Of a stretch of DNA of 64,000 bases, positions 15,174 to 24,896 are shown in pieces (the first letter of the stretch is position 1; each line of letters starts with the position of its first letter). A program made the translations under genes and the position numbers. The notes under the pieces were generated by a model that did no database searches, had not been told where the DNA came from, and saw only the letters and a program-made list of their open reading frames with translations. The DNA lies in NCBI RefSeq assembly GCF_001429725.1, contig NZ_LMHV01000009.1, forward strand, positions 40,567-104,566. The letters are read 5' to 3'. This DNA is from Rhizobium sp. Root708. Lineage in GTDB: Bacteria; Pseudomonadota; Alphaproteobacteria; Rhizobiales; Rhizobiaceae.

Positions 15174-16628
15174 TTAGGCAATGCCGCCAAGGCAGACGTA
15201 CTTTATCTCGGTGAATTCCTCGATGCCGTACCTGGAGCCTTCGCGTCCGAGGCCTGACAGCTTGACGCCGCCGAACGGCGCTTCGGCGGTCGAAATCAGC
15301 CCCGTGTTGACGCCGACCATTCCATATTCAAGCGCCTCGGCGACGCGGAACACGCGGGCGAGATCCTTTGCATAGAAATAGGACGCCAGACCAAACTCGG
15401 TGTCGTTGGCCTGTGCGATGACATCAGCCTCGTCCTTGAACCGGAAGAGCGGTGCCACCGGACCGAAAGTCTCTTCGCGGGCAACGGCCATATCCTTGGT
15501 TACGCCTGCAAGCACGGTCGCCTCGTAGAAAGTGCCACCAAGCGGATGGCGCTTGCCGCCGACGACGACCTTGGCACCCTTGGCGACGGCATCGAAGACA
15601 TGCTCTTCGACCTTTTCGAGCGCCGGCTTGTCGATCAACGGTCCGAGAACAACACCGTCGTCGAAGCCGTTGCCCGTCTTCAGTTTCCCAACGGCCGCCG
15701 CAAGCTTCTCGGCAAATGCCTCGTAGACGCCGTCCTGGACGTAGAGGCGATTGGCGCAAACGCAGGTCTGGCCGTTGTTGCGGTATTTCGCGATAAGAGC
15801 GCCCTCGACGGCGGCATCGAGGTCGGCATCATCAAAGACGATAAAGGGGGCGTTGCCGCCGAGCTCGAGGCCGAGCTTCTTGATGGTCGGTGCACTCTGC
15901 TTATAGAGTTCCGCACCCACTTCCGTCGACCCGGTAAACGTCAGTTTGCGGACGGTCGGATTGGCCGTCATCTCCGCGCCGATCTCGCGCGCGGAGCCGG
16001 TCACGACTGAGAACAGTCCCTTCGGCAGTCCGGCGCGCTCGGCCAGAACGGCAATTGCGATTGCCGAGAACGGCGTCTGGCTGGCTGGCTTCAGGACCAT
16101 CGCGCAACCGGCTGCAAACGCCGGACCGGCTTTTCGCGTGATCATCGCGTTGGGGAAATTCCAGGGCGTGATTGCCGCCACAACGCCGATCGGCTGTTTC
16201 ATCACCATGATGCGCTTGTCCGGCTGATGCCCGGGGATCAGGTCGCCATAGATGCGCCGTCCCTCCTCGGCGAACCATTCGATGAAACTTGCACCGTAGA
16301 CAATTTCACCGGCCGCTTCGGCGAGTGGCTTGCCTTGCTCAAGGGTCAGGATGCGGCCGAGATCATCCTTGTTCTCGACCATCAATTCGAACCACTTGCG
16401 GAGAATGGCCGAACGCTCCTTGGCGGTCCGTGCGGCCCAAGCCTTTTGCGCGACGCTTGCGGCATCGATGGCCGCCTTTGTCTCGGCGGTGCCAAGCTTC
16501 GGGACGCGGCCGATGATTTCGCCCGTCGCCGGATTGTTGACCCCGATGGCGTTCTTCGGATCGGCTTCGATCCACTCGCCGCCGACAAGAGCTGCTTCCC
16601 GAAAAAGGCTTGTGTCTTTCAGATGCAT
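15174..16628 (-). CDS. gabD: NAD(P)+-dependent succinate-semialdehyde dehydrogenase (or close aldehyde dehydrogenase)
   Basis: Aldehyde dehydrogenase of 484 residues when started at MHLKDTSLFR, which matches the length and N-terminus of GabD; two further start codons lie up to 42 nt upstream. The catalytic Cys289 is in NNGQTCVCANR, Glu255 in LELGGNAPF, and the oxyanion Asn in TPWNFPN. GabD oxidises succinate semialdehyde to succinate at the end of the GABA shunt. The related alpha-ketoglutarate semialdehyde dehydrogenase that ends oxidative arabinose breakdown falls in the same branch, and the gene is convergent with an arabinoside operon, so that activity is an alternative. It lies 96 nt downstream of the cellulose genes on the same strand. 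Confidence 0.85.
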   Translation of the reverse strand: MHLKDTSLFREAALVGGEWIEADPKNAIGVNNPATGEIIGRVPKLGTAETKAAIDAASVAQKAWAARTAKERSAILRKWFELMVENKDDLGRILTLEQGKPLAEAAGEIVYGASFIEWFAEEGRRIYGDLIPGHQPDKRIMVMKQPIGVVAAITPWNFPNAMITRKAGPAFAAGCAMVLKPASQTPFSAIAIAVLAERAGLPKGLFSVVTGSAREIGAEMTANPTVRKLTFTGSTEVGAELYKQSAPTIKKLGLELGGNAPFIVFDDADLDAAVEGALIAKYRNNGQTCVCANRLYVQDGVYEAFAEKLAAAVGKLKTGNGFDDGVVLGPLIDKPALEKVEEHVFDAVAKGAKVVVGGKRHPLGGTFYEATVLAGVTKDMAVAREETFGPVAPLFRFKDEADVIAQANDTEFGLASYFYAKDLARVFRVAEALEYGMVGVNTGLISTAEAPFGGVKLSGLGREGSRYGIEEFTEIKYVCLGGIA

Positions 16629-16724
16629 GATTTCCATCCCGATTATGTCTGGCCGTGCCATCCAGTCCATTAGTTGGGCGGATTGTGCGACGTGTCAAAC
16701 TGTGGCGGAAATTCTGTTCGCTCG

Positions 16725-19058
16725 TCAATCAACCGTATCGGGATGCGTGGCGGCCTTCAGATCGGCCAAGCCGCGATAGCCATCCTTGTTGCCTGTCGCG
16801 GCAGCCGCGTTGAAGATGCGCTCGGCATCGCCATACATTTGCAGATTGAGATAGCAGTACCCGCGCAGCACCATCAGGTCGATCCGCTCCTGCTGCAATT
16901 GCGCGCGCTGGTCCAGATAGACGAGGGTCTCGCGATAGCGCTTTGCGCCGTATGCGGACAATGCCCGGTCGGAGAGAATAGCGACCTGAAGCTCAGCGGC
17001 GCGCTGGCGGCTCTGGGGAGCCTTGGTCGCGGCGACTGCGGCGTTGTTGGACAGCCCCGCTCTCAGATAGGCAAGGCTCTGGCCGTAGGCCGCGTCTTCC
17101 CGCGCCTTCCGCGTCGGGCTCGCAAGGGCCGCCTCGAAAGCTTCGACGGCTTCCATCGGGCGGTTGAGGTCCATGAGGCACCATCCACGCGTCAACGCGC
17201 TGCCAGGATCGAGCAGACGAGCGTCGACGGTCGTCGAGCAGCCACGCGCTGTCCTGCCGCCTCGTTGGACGGCCACTGTTCGCATGGCGGGTCTCGCCAT
17301 GGTCGGTGCCTGCGCGACATCAACGGTCGAAGCCGGCGCCGTCGTTGTCCGTGGTTGGGCTGCGAGCGGAGACGCCGGCGACTGTGATACCGGCTGTACG
17401 CCTGCCGGAACCGGCGCTGCGATCTGGGCCGGTGGGGTCAGCGAAGACGTATCGCCGAGGTGGGCAATCCGTTCCGATCGTCCCGCCCAAAGGCGCTGCA
17501 CGTCCTGCACGCCCTTCCGGTCGTTCAGTTGCTCGAGGGTGATCGCCAATCCGTAGGCGGAGGGTTCGTCGTCGGCCTTCCAGCGCAGGGCAGTGTCGAA
17601 CCAGCGCGCAGCCGTCTGCGGTTGATTGAGGGTACGCGCGTACCAGCCGAACTGCTGGGCGGTTGGAACGTATTTCTCAGCTATCACGACCGTCGCGATA
17701 CGACCGAGGACGGTCTCGCTCAGATTTGCGGGCGGTTGAAGCGCCATCAAGTTGGCCGTCGCGGCGAGATAGGTTGCCTTCGCATCGTCGGAATCGTCGT
17801 GCCACTTGAACATGACATCCTCGGCTTCCTGTGGCTTTTTCTCGGCTATCAACGCCAAGGCAAGGCCCTGTGAGGCACTTGCCGAGTCTTCCTTGCTGCG
17901 TGCCGCGCGGAACCATTTTTCCGCGTCCGCGTAGTTTTCACGCCGCACCTGATACCAGCCAAGCAGGAGGTTGTCGGACACCAGCCCCTGCGCCGCCGCA
18001 AGCTTCTCGACCACTGAAATGTATTCGGGAGCAACCGCGAGATTGGCATCCGCGTTTCCGGCTGCAACGAAGGTTCGCGCCAGGTCGTTGCGGATGCTGT
18101 CGAACTCGCGACCGCCGTTTCCGTCGGGCCGCTCAAGCGCGAGGAGGGGCTGAATGGCGCCATAAGGCAAGAGAGCAGATGCCTTTTGTACGGTCGCCAA
18201 CCGCTCTTGCGGATTGGTGCAGCTCTTCAGAATATAGCCGTAGGCATCCTGTCCGCGGTGGGCACGGTTCGTGCGCACGAAAGCCTCGGCAACGCGCCAG
18301 AGGATGTCGATGTCGCTGCAGGTGAGAAGGCTTGGGGTGTTCGCACCGATATCGACAACCGTGGCATATTGCTTGAGATCAGAGGCGTTGACGAGCCGAG
18401 CGCGGGCTTCAGCGACATCCAATCTGTCAAGAAGATCCGCGGGCGGTTGCCAGCCAGCCTCCACCGTCTGTCGGTCGGTGATTGCTTTTCTCAGTTCGGC
18501 ATAGCGGCCCTCCGAGTAGAGGCTCCACATGGTCTCAAGCTGTTTGTCGCCGCTTTGCGGAACCGCCAACGGGTCGGCAGGCGGCACCCAGTTCGGGTAG
18601 AGAGCCTGGAGGCGCGAGATTTCTGCTTGAAGACGAGCCTTGTCGCCACGGCTGGCGAAATAGCGAAGCGCGCTTTCGTCGACCTTCGGCTGATTGGCGG
18701 CCTGGGTTGGCGGCGCTGCCTGAGTGGGCGCTGGCGTCGCTGCCGGTGCCGGAGTCGAGGGCGCCGCCTGGGCGACGTCGTTCATCGGTTCCGGAGCAGC
18801 CGGCGGCGCAGCAGGCGTGGATGGAGGAGCGGTGCCAGCCGCCGCCTGGATCTGATCGGCAACGAGGTCGAGATCGCGGGGAGAATTCTGCGAAGGTGTC
18901 TCGGGACCGGTGATGCGCCCCATCAACATCAGCTGCGGTGCCGACCGTCCTGGCGTCGCCAGGCCAAGCGCTTCCTGGATCGCAACGCGATCCTTCAGCG
19001 CGGTGACCAGACCGGCCACAACGACAGCAACACCAACTGCTATGAAAGAGGATCTCAC
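16725..19058 (-). CDS. TPR-repeat protein of the cellulose operon
   Basis: Last gene of the cellulose operon, 777 residues. It begins with a single hydrophobic anchor (SSFIAVGVAVVVAGLV), followed by a Pro/Ala/Gln-rich linker at about residues 75-130. The bulk is made of tetratricopeptide-like helical pairs, broken by a second Ala/Pro-rich linker near residues 550-600. The C-terminus ends in TPR-like helices (RGYCYLNLQMYGDAERIF) with no beta-barrel, unlike BcsC, which is usually over 1100 residues. It may be the periplasmic scaffold that replaces the TPR half of BcsC. GTG at 19058 was chosen because it overlaps the bcsZ stop by 4 nt (GTGA) and is 5 nt behind GGAG; a GTG 6 nt earlier overlaps that site. 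Confidence 0.8.
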   Translation of the reverse strand: MRSSFIAVGVAVVVAGLVTALKDRVAIQEALGLATPGRSAPQLMLMGRITGPETPSQNSPRDLDLVADQIQAAAGTAPPSTPAAPPAAPEPMNDVAQAAPSTPAPAATPAPTQAAPPTQAANQPKVDESALRYFASRGDKARLQAEISRLQALYPNWVPPADPLAVPQSGDKQLETMWSLYSEGRYAELRKAITDRQTVEAGWQPPADLLDRLDVAEARARLVNASDLKQYATVVDIGANTPSLLTCSDIDILWRVAEAFVRTNRAHRGQDAYGYILKSCTNPQERLATVQKASALLPYGAIQPLLALERPDGNGGREFDSIRNDLARTFVAAGNADANLAVAPEYISVVEKLAAAQGLVSDNLLLGWYQVRRENYADAEKWFRAARSKEDSASASQGLALALIAEKKPQEAEDVMFKWHDDSDDAKATYLAATANLMALQPPANLSETVLGRIATVVIAEKYVPTAQQFGWYARTLNQPQTAARWFDTALRWKADDEPSAYGLAITLEQLNDRKGVQDVQRLWAGRSERIAHLGDTSSLTPPAQIAAPVPAGVQPVSQSPASPLAAQPRTTTAPASTVDVAQAPTMARPAMRTVAVQRGGRTARGCSTTVDARLLDPGSALTRGWCLMDLNRPMEAVEAFEAALASPTRKAREDAAYGQSLAYLRAGLSNNAAVAATKAPQSRQRAAELQVAILSDRALSAYGAKRYRETLVYLDQRAQLQQERIDLMVLRGYCYLNLQMYGDAERIFNAAAATGNKDGYRGLADLKAATHPDTVD

Positions 19059-20104
19059 AGACACTCCGGATGTTTCTCCCCGACGAAAGCCAGCCCGAGG
19101 AGCTGAAGCGTGGATGGATAATACAGCGACGGCGCAAACTGCCGGGACGACGCAGGAATCTTTGTCCCACGGGTTACACAGGCCACAACATCGTTAACAA
19201 TTCGATAACCGGGGTCCGGCAGCGATTGCTTCGGGCGACCGCTCGGCAGGTCGAATGTCGCCGGTGCTCCGTCGCCTGCCGTCATTCCGGTTGTAAGGCG
19301 ATTGAGCAGCGCCTTGTCGGTCACACCGGCACGGGCCAGATAAAGCGGAATGCGAATGGCGTTGTAGCCAAACTCTGGATCGAAGCCTTCTGCGGGCTGC
19401 GGATGGCGGTTCAGGCTAACCCAGTCGGCCGGGAGCTTCCGCGGCCCGAATTGCATGTCACGCAAGAGCGCCATGCCGTCGTCCGTCAATGTCTGCCAAG
19501 CGTCCGAAGGAGCGAGAACGGCCATGACGGGAATGGCCTCGAAGATGAGGTAAGATGGGTTGACGACCGGCCCATCCTTGCGGCCGGGAGCCATGAACCC
19601 CTCGGCACCGGGCAATAGAATTGTGCGCCCGCCAGACTTTACGACGACGTTGGACAGGAGCGCTTCTGCGATCTTGGTTGCGGCTGTCAGGTAGTTCTGT
19701 TTGCGCCAGGATGAACCCGCCATCGCCAGTGCATAGGCAATCAGGATGTCGCCGTCGGACGCGTTGTTGGTGTCTGTGACGTGCGGCGTTACGGTCGGAT
19801 CCCATTTCCACACCGCAAGTCCGTCATCTCGCAGAAGCAGTTCCGTCCGCGTGAAGTACCAGATCTGCTCGAAGTCGGAGGGGTTGTTGGCAAGGTAGGC
19901 AAGAAGGAGCCCATAGCCCTGTCCCTCGCTGTGGCTGATACCGCCATTGGCATTATCGATGATCCGGCCGCTGGCATCGAGGAACTTGGCCTTGTAAGCC
20001 TCCCATGCCTGCGCAGGGATGGTCGGGCTCTGCGCCGAGGCCGGCGCGCAAACGCAGAACAGCCCCATGCAGAGCGCAAGGATGAAGCTTTGCAGCACCC
20101 TCAT
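19055..20104 (-). CDS. bcsZ: Endo-1,4-beta-glucanase of the cellulose operon (GH8)
   Basis: Periplasmic GH8 endoglucanase of 349 residues with a signal peptide (MRVLQSFILALCMGLFCVCA, cleavage after PASAQ). The catalytic acid is Glu60 in ISHSEGQGYG and a conserved Asp is in NNASDGDILIAYAL, both family hallmarks. BcsZ (CelC in rhizobia) trims nascent glucan and is needed for proper cellulose fibre formation. The start ATG overlaps the bcsB stop by 4 nt (ATGA). The frame stays open upstream into bcsB, but that part has no protein-like features. In rhizobia this enzyme also matters for root-hair infection and biofilms; that is knowledge of the family, not seen here. Confidence 0.93.
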   Translation of the reverse strand: MRVLQSFILALCMGLFCVCAPASAQSPTIPAQAWEAYKAKFLDASGRIIDNANGGISHSEGQGYGLLLAYLANNPSDFEQIWYFTRTELLLRDDGLAVWKWDPTVTPHVTDTNNASDGDILIAYALAMAGSSWRKQNYLTAATKIAEALLSNVVVKSGGRTILLPGAEGFMAPGRKDGPVVNPSYLIFEAIPVMAVLAPSDAWQTLTDDGMALLRDMQFGPRKLPADWVSLNRHPQPAEGFDPEFGYNAIRIPLYLARAGVTDKALLNRLTTGMTAGDGAPATFDLPSGRPKQSLPDPGYRIVNDVVACVTRGTKIPASSRQFAPSLYYPSTLQLLGLAFVGEKHPECL

Positions 20105-22653
20105 TGCTTTCTGCCCAGCCGCCCCAGCATGCTTGCCGTGGTGACCCCGATCAGCAGGGCCAGGGCAACCAGCAGGAATACGTAGGAGAGAATGTTGGTT
20201 GAAAGCCAGTTGGCTGCGATCAAGCGATAGTTCGCGAGGCTCCATTGGTCCGAGGTGACAAAGTCGAAGCGGCTGACGGGCACGCTGTCGATTTTGCCGG
20301 TGCTCGCCGAGTAGGTGGTGATGTGACCTGCGATCTGTGGCCAGCGCGCCTGAGCCGTGATCGCGTTGGCGCCGTCGCGGAGGTCCTTTGCCGATGGTGC
20401 CGTTACAACGGTCCAGGTCGCGTCGCCGGTGGCGCTGCGTCCCTGGGCAACCATGAAGCTGTTGCTGTTCGAAGGTGAGAACTGGTCCTCGGCGCCGGGC
20501 ACGAACTGCAGGGAGCTGAGGGACATATCGAAATTGCGTCGCAGCCACTCCTGGAACGAGGTGATCTGGCCGCGCCAGACACCGCCGCTGACCTTGGAGC
20601 GCCATTCGTCGAACATGACGGTGGTTTCCGTCTGCGTCGTCTGGGTGGCGGCAAGCGGGCGCCAGCCTGCCTGGCTGGTCGTTGCGATGTTCATCTGCGT
20701 GAGCACCGCTGGCGGCATTTGCGAGATCGAACCGACGAAAATGGCGTCACGTTCGCCGATGGCACCGGGAGACGCCGCGGGCTCGACTTCAATCGGGCGG
20801 CCGGCGACGATCGCCATCTGCGCAAGAATGGTTGCTGTTGCAGACAGTGTGTCGGGATCGACGCGATCGATGAACAGCGGGATCGCCTGCGTGGCGCGAC
20901 CGTAGGGGTAGCCGGTGCCTGCAAAGGCTGCAAGATTGGGGCGCTGCCCAACGCGCGCGAAGTCAGGAATATGAAGTTCGCTTGTATCGAACAGCGCAAA
21001 TCGCGGCCCGCTACCGGCTGTCGTGCCGGGTACGCAAATGTCGTCTTCCTTGGTGAGCAAAATGGCTTCCAATGACAGGGTGTTCAGTCCTGGCTTGAAG
21101 TGCCGCATCGTGACCCGGATCGGCAGATGCCGGAAGATGCCGCCGCCCGACGCGGTGATCGGCAGCGTCGAGGCGATATTGCCGTTTACGTAGATATCCA
21201 CATGGCTGCCGGGCTGCACGGTCTGCGTATAGGCGGCATCGAGCAGAACTGTCGCCTCGCCATAGGCATTGGCGTAAAAATCCGCGGGGACAGCGACATT
21301 GAAGCTGGTCCGGAAACGCCTGCCGGAAAATTCACTCGACTTCACGCCCAATTGCGAAAGGGCGATCGTCTTGTCGGAGAAGACGAGCGGTGCGTCGGGT
21401 GCGGTCCAGCGCTGGGTTGCCACCACGTCGCGCCGGACGCTCGGTGCGCGGTCCGTCGTTGCAACGATCGTTTCGATGGCGGAGGAGATCGATGGCCACG
21501 AAGGTCCGGTGACCAGAAGCACCGGTGCTCCGGTGCGTGGGTCGGTGGCAAACGTCGCCATGGGAGCCGCCTGGGCTGCCACTGGCACGGCGAAGACAGG
21601 CTGCAATTCCGCCGGAGTGCCGACCAGAACGGTCATCTTGCCCGGGCCGGATTGCGGCAGCGTTCCGGTGCTGAACGAGAATGTCTCATTGGGCATGCCG
21701 CTCAAGACGGCAATGCCCTGCACGAGCCGCAGCAGTGGCTTGGTTGTTCCCGGTTGCTCCAGTGCCGGTACGACGAAATTGAACTCGGTCTTTCCGGTGC
21801 CATCGACGCCGATCGCTCGGATGGCGTCGGTGCTGGAGAGCCTTGCGGCTTCCTCACCCGCAAAGCTCAGGTAGGTCTTCGAGGGGTCGATGTCGGACCA
21901 GAGCTCGTAAGTCGACTGCACGGTGCAATCCGTGCGGTGGCGATGCGTCGCCTCGAACGTCAGGAGATTGGCGCCGGGTTGCAGCAGCCGTGGCGGGACA
22001 TCGAACGTCACATTCGACTGGCCATCCGGCGAACCGACCTGCTGTTGGCCGATCACGCGGTTGTTGAGGAGGACTGTGAATTCGGATGCCTCAGGCGCAA
22101 CCACGATCGCGTTCTGGTAGGCGAAGTTGAACTTCGCCGGAGCGGCGGCCTGTTCGGGCGTGAGATAGATGGACCAGGACTTCCGATCATATTCGCCGTC
22201 AAAGCCTAGCTTGGCCGAGGGAATGAGGTAGCGCAACACCCCGCCCTGTGGGGGCTGACCCGGTTGAGCGGCGGCTGTGGTCGTAGCAGGTGCCGACGGC
22301 GCGCCTTGCGGAGCTTGCGCGGGCTGCATCGGAGCCGGCTGGCTGGGAACGACCGGTGTTACGGGTATGATCGCCGGGGGGGTATCGGTCGCTGGAGCAG
22401 GAGCCGCCGAGAAGGGGGGAACAATGCTTGGTTTGGGCGCCTCTACCTGTGCTGGAGCGCTTGGGGCTGGTGTTGCTGGAACCGGCGCAACGGCGGGCGC
22501 TTGTGGTGTCGGCGGAACAACGGGCAGCGTAAGACGCGGCGCTGCCGGCGCCGTCGTGCGCTCACCCGACATATCGAACGGTGTGGTTTGAGCAAGGGCG
22601 ACGGCGGTGCAGGTCGTAACCAGAAGCAGGACGGCGGAGGCGAGTTGCTTCAT
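20101..22653 (-). CDS. bcsB: Cellulose synthase regulatory/periplasmic subunit
   Basis: BcsB of 850 residues: a signal peptide (MKQLASAVLLLVTTCTAVA), a Pro/Ala-rich linker at about residues 30-130, then the periplasmic carbohydrate-binding and flavodoxin-like repeats, and a single C-terminal membrane anchor (LSYVFLLVALALLIGVTTAS). BcsB partners the catalytic BcsA and guides the glucan through the periplasm. Its ATG overlaps the bcsA stop by one base (TGATG). The Pro/Ala linker is longer than in enterobacterial BcsB and may span the periplasm towards the cell wall. An open frame of 56 further codons upstream lies within bcsA and was not used. Confidence 0.93.
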   Translation of the reverse strand: MKQLASAVLLLVTTCTAVALAQTTPFDMSGERTTAPAAPRLTLPVVPPTPQAPAVAPVPATPAPSAPAQVEAPKPSIVPPFSAAPAPATDTPPAIIPVTPVVPSQPAPMQPAQAPQGAPSAPATTTAAAQPGQPPQGGVLRYLIPSAKLGFDGEYDRKSWSIYLTPEQAAAPAKFNFAYQNAIVVAPEASEFTVLLNNRVIGQQQVGSPDGQSNVTFDVPPRLLQPGANLLTFEATHRHRTDCTVQSTYELWSDIDPSKTYLSFAGEEAARLSSTDAIRAIGVDGTGKTEFNFVVPALEQPGTTKPLLRLVQGIAVLSGMPNETFSFSTGTLPQSGPGKMTVLVGTPAELQPVFAVPVAAQAAPMATFATDPRTGAPVLLVTGPSWPSISSAIETIVATTDRAPSVRRDVVATQRWTAPDAPLVFSDKTIALSQLGVKSSEFSGRRFRTSFNVAVPADFYANAYGEATVLLDAAYTQTVQPGSHVDIYVNGNIASTLPITASGGGIFRHLPIRVTMRHFKPGLNTLSLEAILLTKEDDICVPGTTAGSGPRFALFDTSELHIPDFARVGQRPNLAAFAGTGYPYGRATQAIPLFIDRVDPDTLSATATILAQMAIVAGRPIEVEPAASPGAIGERDAIFVGSISQMPPAVLTQMNIATTSQAGWRPLAATQTTQTETTVMFDEWRSKVSGGVWRGQITSFQEWLRRNFDMSLSSLQFVPGAEDQFSPSNSNSFMVAQGRSATGDATWTVVTAPSAKDLRDGANAITAQARWPQIAGHITTYSASTGKIDSVPVSRFDFVTSDQWSLANYRLIAANWLSTNILSYVFLLVALALLIGVTTASMLGRLGRKQ

Positions 22654-24842
22654 CAGCCTTGCGCCTTTGCAAGTTCGCGCTGTTCCTCGCGTTCCGGGCG
22701 CAGACTGCGGAAGAAGTACAGAAGGCCGCGGCTGGTCTGATAAAGCGACAGACCGAGGAACCATATCGTTCCGCGAATGAGGCCCGGATTGTAGCGGCGG
22801 GCTTGCTGGAACTGGGTCCACTGCGCCGAGTTCGCGAAGATAAGATCGGCAATCAGTCGGTGGTCAAGAGCGCTTTTCGGCAGGTACTGACATCCGACGG
22901 CCAGAAGTCCATCTGACGATTGGATGTTGCGAACCACCAATGGCAGCGTTTCCATTTCCGCGCCGCTGTAGGGCTGGAAACGGATTTCGCCTTCGATGCC
23001 GACCATCGATTGATCGAGCTCCTTGTCGAAGACGTGCAGTCGAGCTCCGTGCACGGATACGTCCTCGATCGAAGCGGCATGCCATTTGCCGTTGATCCCG
23101 AATTCGCAGCGCCGGTTGACCCGGACACGACGGGAGGATGCGCGTTCGCCGCGTTCAGACACGACGCCGAGCGCGCAACCGGCCATGATCAGATTGATCA
23201 CGTTCCAACCACCAACGACGAGCGTAACGTCGGCCTTGTAGGGCTCGGTGTAGATGCGGAAGATCGTCACTGCCAGAGCGATGACCTGCACGGCAAAGAT
23301 CACGAAGAATGGCCGGCTGATTTCGGAAAGGCGGCTGACCGCGATCGACTCGTCCTTCGCGGTCACCTTGAACGTCGGTTTGCGCGGATTGAGCATGACC
23401 GAGATGACAGCGGGCAGCAGGTGAACCGTTTGGACGTATTCGTAAAGCTCGGAAATCCAGGGCCAGCGGAACGAACCGTACAGGTAGTTCTGCATCATCA
23501 GGTTCACGAGCATGTAGGCGAGCGTGTAGGCGAGGAATTCGCCGCCCGATGCGGTGAAAATCTCCAGGTCGAAGAACAGGTAGAAGAGCGGCGCGAACAG
23601 AAACACCGTGCGCGGGAACGGGAAGAGCCAGAAAAGCGTCGACGACATGTAGCAAAGGCGCTGCGGGATCGTCAGGCCGCGCTTCAGAAGCGGGAAACGG
23701 AAACGCAGGATCTGCATCATTCCCTGCGCCCAGCGGCTGCGCTGGCCGATAAAGCTTGCGAACGTCGCCGGCTGCAGCCCGGCAATCAGCGGCTTGTCTA
23801 CGTAGATGCTGTTCCAGCCGCTGCCGTGCAGGGCAAGAGCCGTCTCGCAATCCTCGGTGATGCTGATGCCGCTGAAGCCGTTTTGCGATTCGAGTGCCTT
23901 GCGGCTGAGGACCGCCGCGGACCCGCAGAAGAACGCTGCGTTCCATTTGTCGAGGCCGCGCTGGATGATCCCGTAGAACATCTCGTTCTCGCTCGGCATC
24001 TTCTCGAATGTGCGCAGGTTGCGTTCGAGCGGGTCGGGATTGATGAAGAAGTGCGGCGTCTGGACCAGAAAAAGCTTCGGATCGTCGTCAAAGTAGCCGA
24101 CCGTCTCGAGCAGAAAATCACGTGCCGGCGCATGGTCGGCATCGAATACGGCAATGAGTTCACCGGATGAATGCTTCATCCCGTTGTTCAGATTCCCGGC
24201 CTTGGCGTGCTCGTTCCGCTCTCTAGTCAGATAGTTGACGCCGATGTCTTCGCAGAGCTGGCGCAATTCATTGTGACGGGCGACCGCGGCCTGGGCCTCC
24301 AACAGCTTGTTGGAATTGCGCTTCTGTAGCGTCCCGCCATCGTCGAGCAGCCATACGTGCAGTTTATCAGCCGGATAATCCATTGCCTTGGCTGCAGACA
24401 GCGTGTTGGCAAGGAGGTGAGCATCTTCGTTGTAGGACGGCACGAACACGTCGACGTGAGGAAAGCGTTCAAGCTTTGCGGCGCGCGAAGGACGTGAAGG
24501 CAAGGGTGTCGCGACGATGAAGAGGCTGAGCGCCAGCATCGCGACGCTGTACATTTCCGCCAGGTAGAGCAGAAGGCCGGGAATGAAGTTCTCAAGCTGA
24601 TTGATCGGGGGCAGAGTGTTGGTGGTGCGCCAGTAGACGTATCGCAGGACGATTGCCGTGCCAAAGGCCAGCGCGACCAGGCGCCAGGTGCCGCCGCCGT
24701 TGAGGCCCTTGATGACGGCCATGCAGGCCACCACGCTTATGCTTGCGATCAGCTGCGTTTGCAGGTTCACCGGCAGCGTGATCAATACGATCACGCAGAG
24801 CGAAACCAGTGCCCATATCAAGATGCTTCGGGCTTTATGCAT
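22653..24842 (-). CDS. bcsA: Cellulose synthase catalytic subunit (UDP-forming), c-di-GMP-regulated
   Basis: Processive family-2 glycosyltransferase of 729 residues in the inner membrane. Substrate and catalytic motifs are intact: DDGG near residue 167, Asp234-x-Asp236 (VFDADHAP), TED at 329-331, and QRSRW at 367-371. Four N-terminal membrane segments precede the GT-A domain and several follow it. The C-terminal PilZ domain keeps the c-di-GMP-binding features, an RxxxR-type run (RRVRVNRR) and DVSVHG. Cellulose output should therefore need c-di-GMP. It lies 54 nt downstream of bcsN and is directly coupled to bcsB. Rhizobial literature calls this gene celA. Confidence 0.95.
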   Translation of the reverse strand: MHKARSILIWALVSLCVIVLITLPVNLQTQLIASISVVACMAVIKGLNGGGTWRLVALAFGTAIVLRYVYWRTTNTLPPINQLENFIPGLLLYLAEMYSVAMLALSLFIVATPLPSRPSRAAKLERFPHVDVFVPSYNEDAHLLANTLSAAKAMDYPADKLHVWLLDDGGTLQKRNSNKLLEAQAAVARHNELRQLCEDIGVNYLTRERNEHAKAGNLNNGMKHSSGELIAVFDADHAPARDFLLETVGYFDDDPKLFLVQTPHFFINPDPLERNLRTFEKMPSENEMFYGIIQRGLDKWNAAFFCGSAAVLSRKALESQNGFSGISITEDCETALALHGSGWNSIYVDKPLIAGLQPATFASFIGQRSRWAQGMMQILRFRFPLLKRGLTIPQRLCYMSSTLFWLFPFPRTVFLFAPLFYLFFDLEIFTASGGEFLAYTLAYMLVNLMMQNYLYGSFRWPWISELYEYVQTVHLLPAVISVMLNPRKPTFKVTAKDESIAVSRLSEISRPFFVIFAVQVIALAVTIFRIYTEPYKADVTLVVGGWNVINLIMAGCALGVVSERGERASSRRVRVNRRCEFGINGKWHAASIEDVSVHGARLHVFDKELDQSMVGIEGEIRFQPYSGAEMETLPLVVRNIQSSDGLLAVGCQYLPKSALDHRLIADLIFANSAQWTQFQQARRYNPGLIRGTIWFLGLSLYQTSRGLLYFFRSLRPEREEQRELAKAQG

Positions 24843-24896
24843 CGGTGTCCCTTCGAAAGCATGGAGCCGGCGCCTGTGTCGCCGGCTTAGTCTCGT

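Noticed and set aside
21100..24170. Long plus-strand frames opposite bcsB and bcsA (21100-22209 and 22920-24170)
   Set aside because: Both are antisense to genes with intact catalytic or structural motifs and show no domain of their own.
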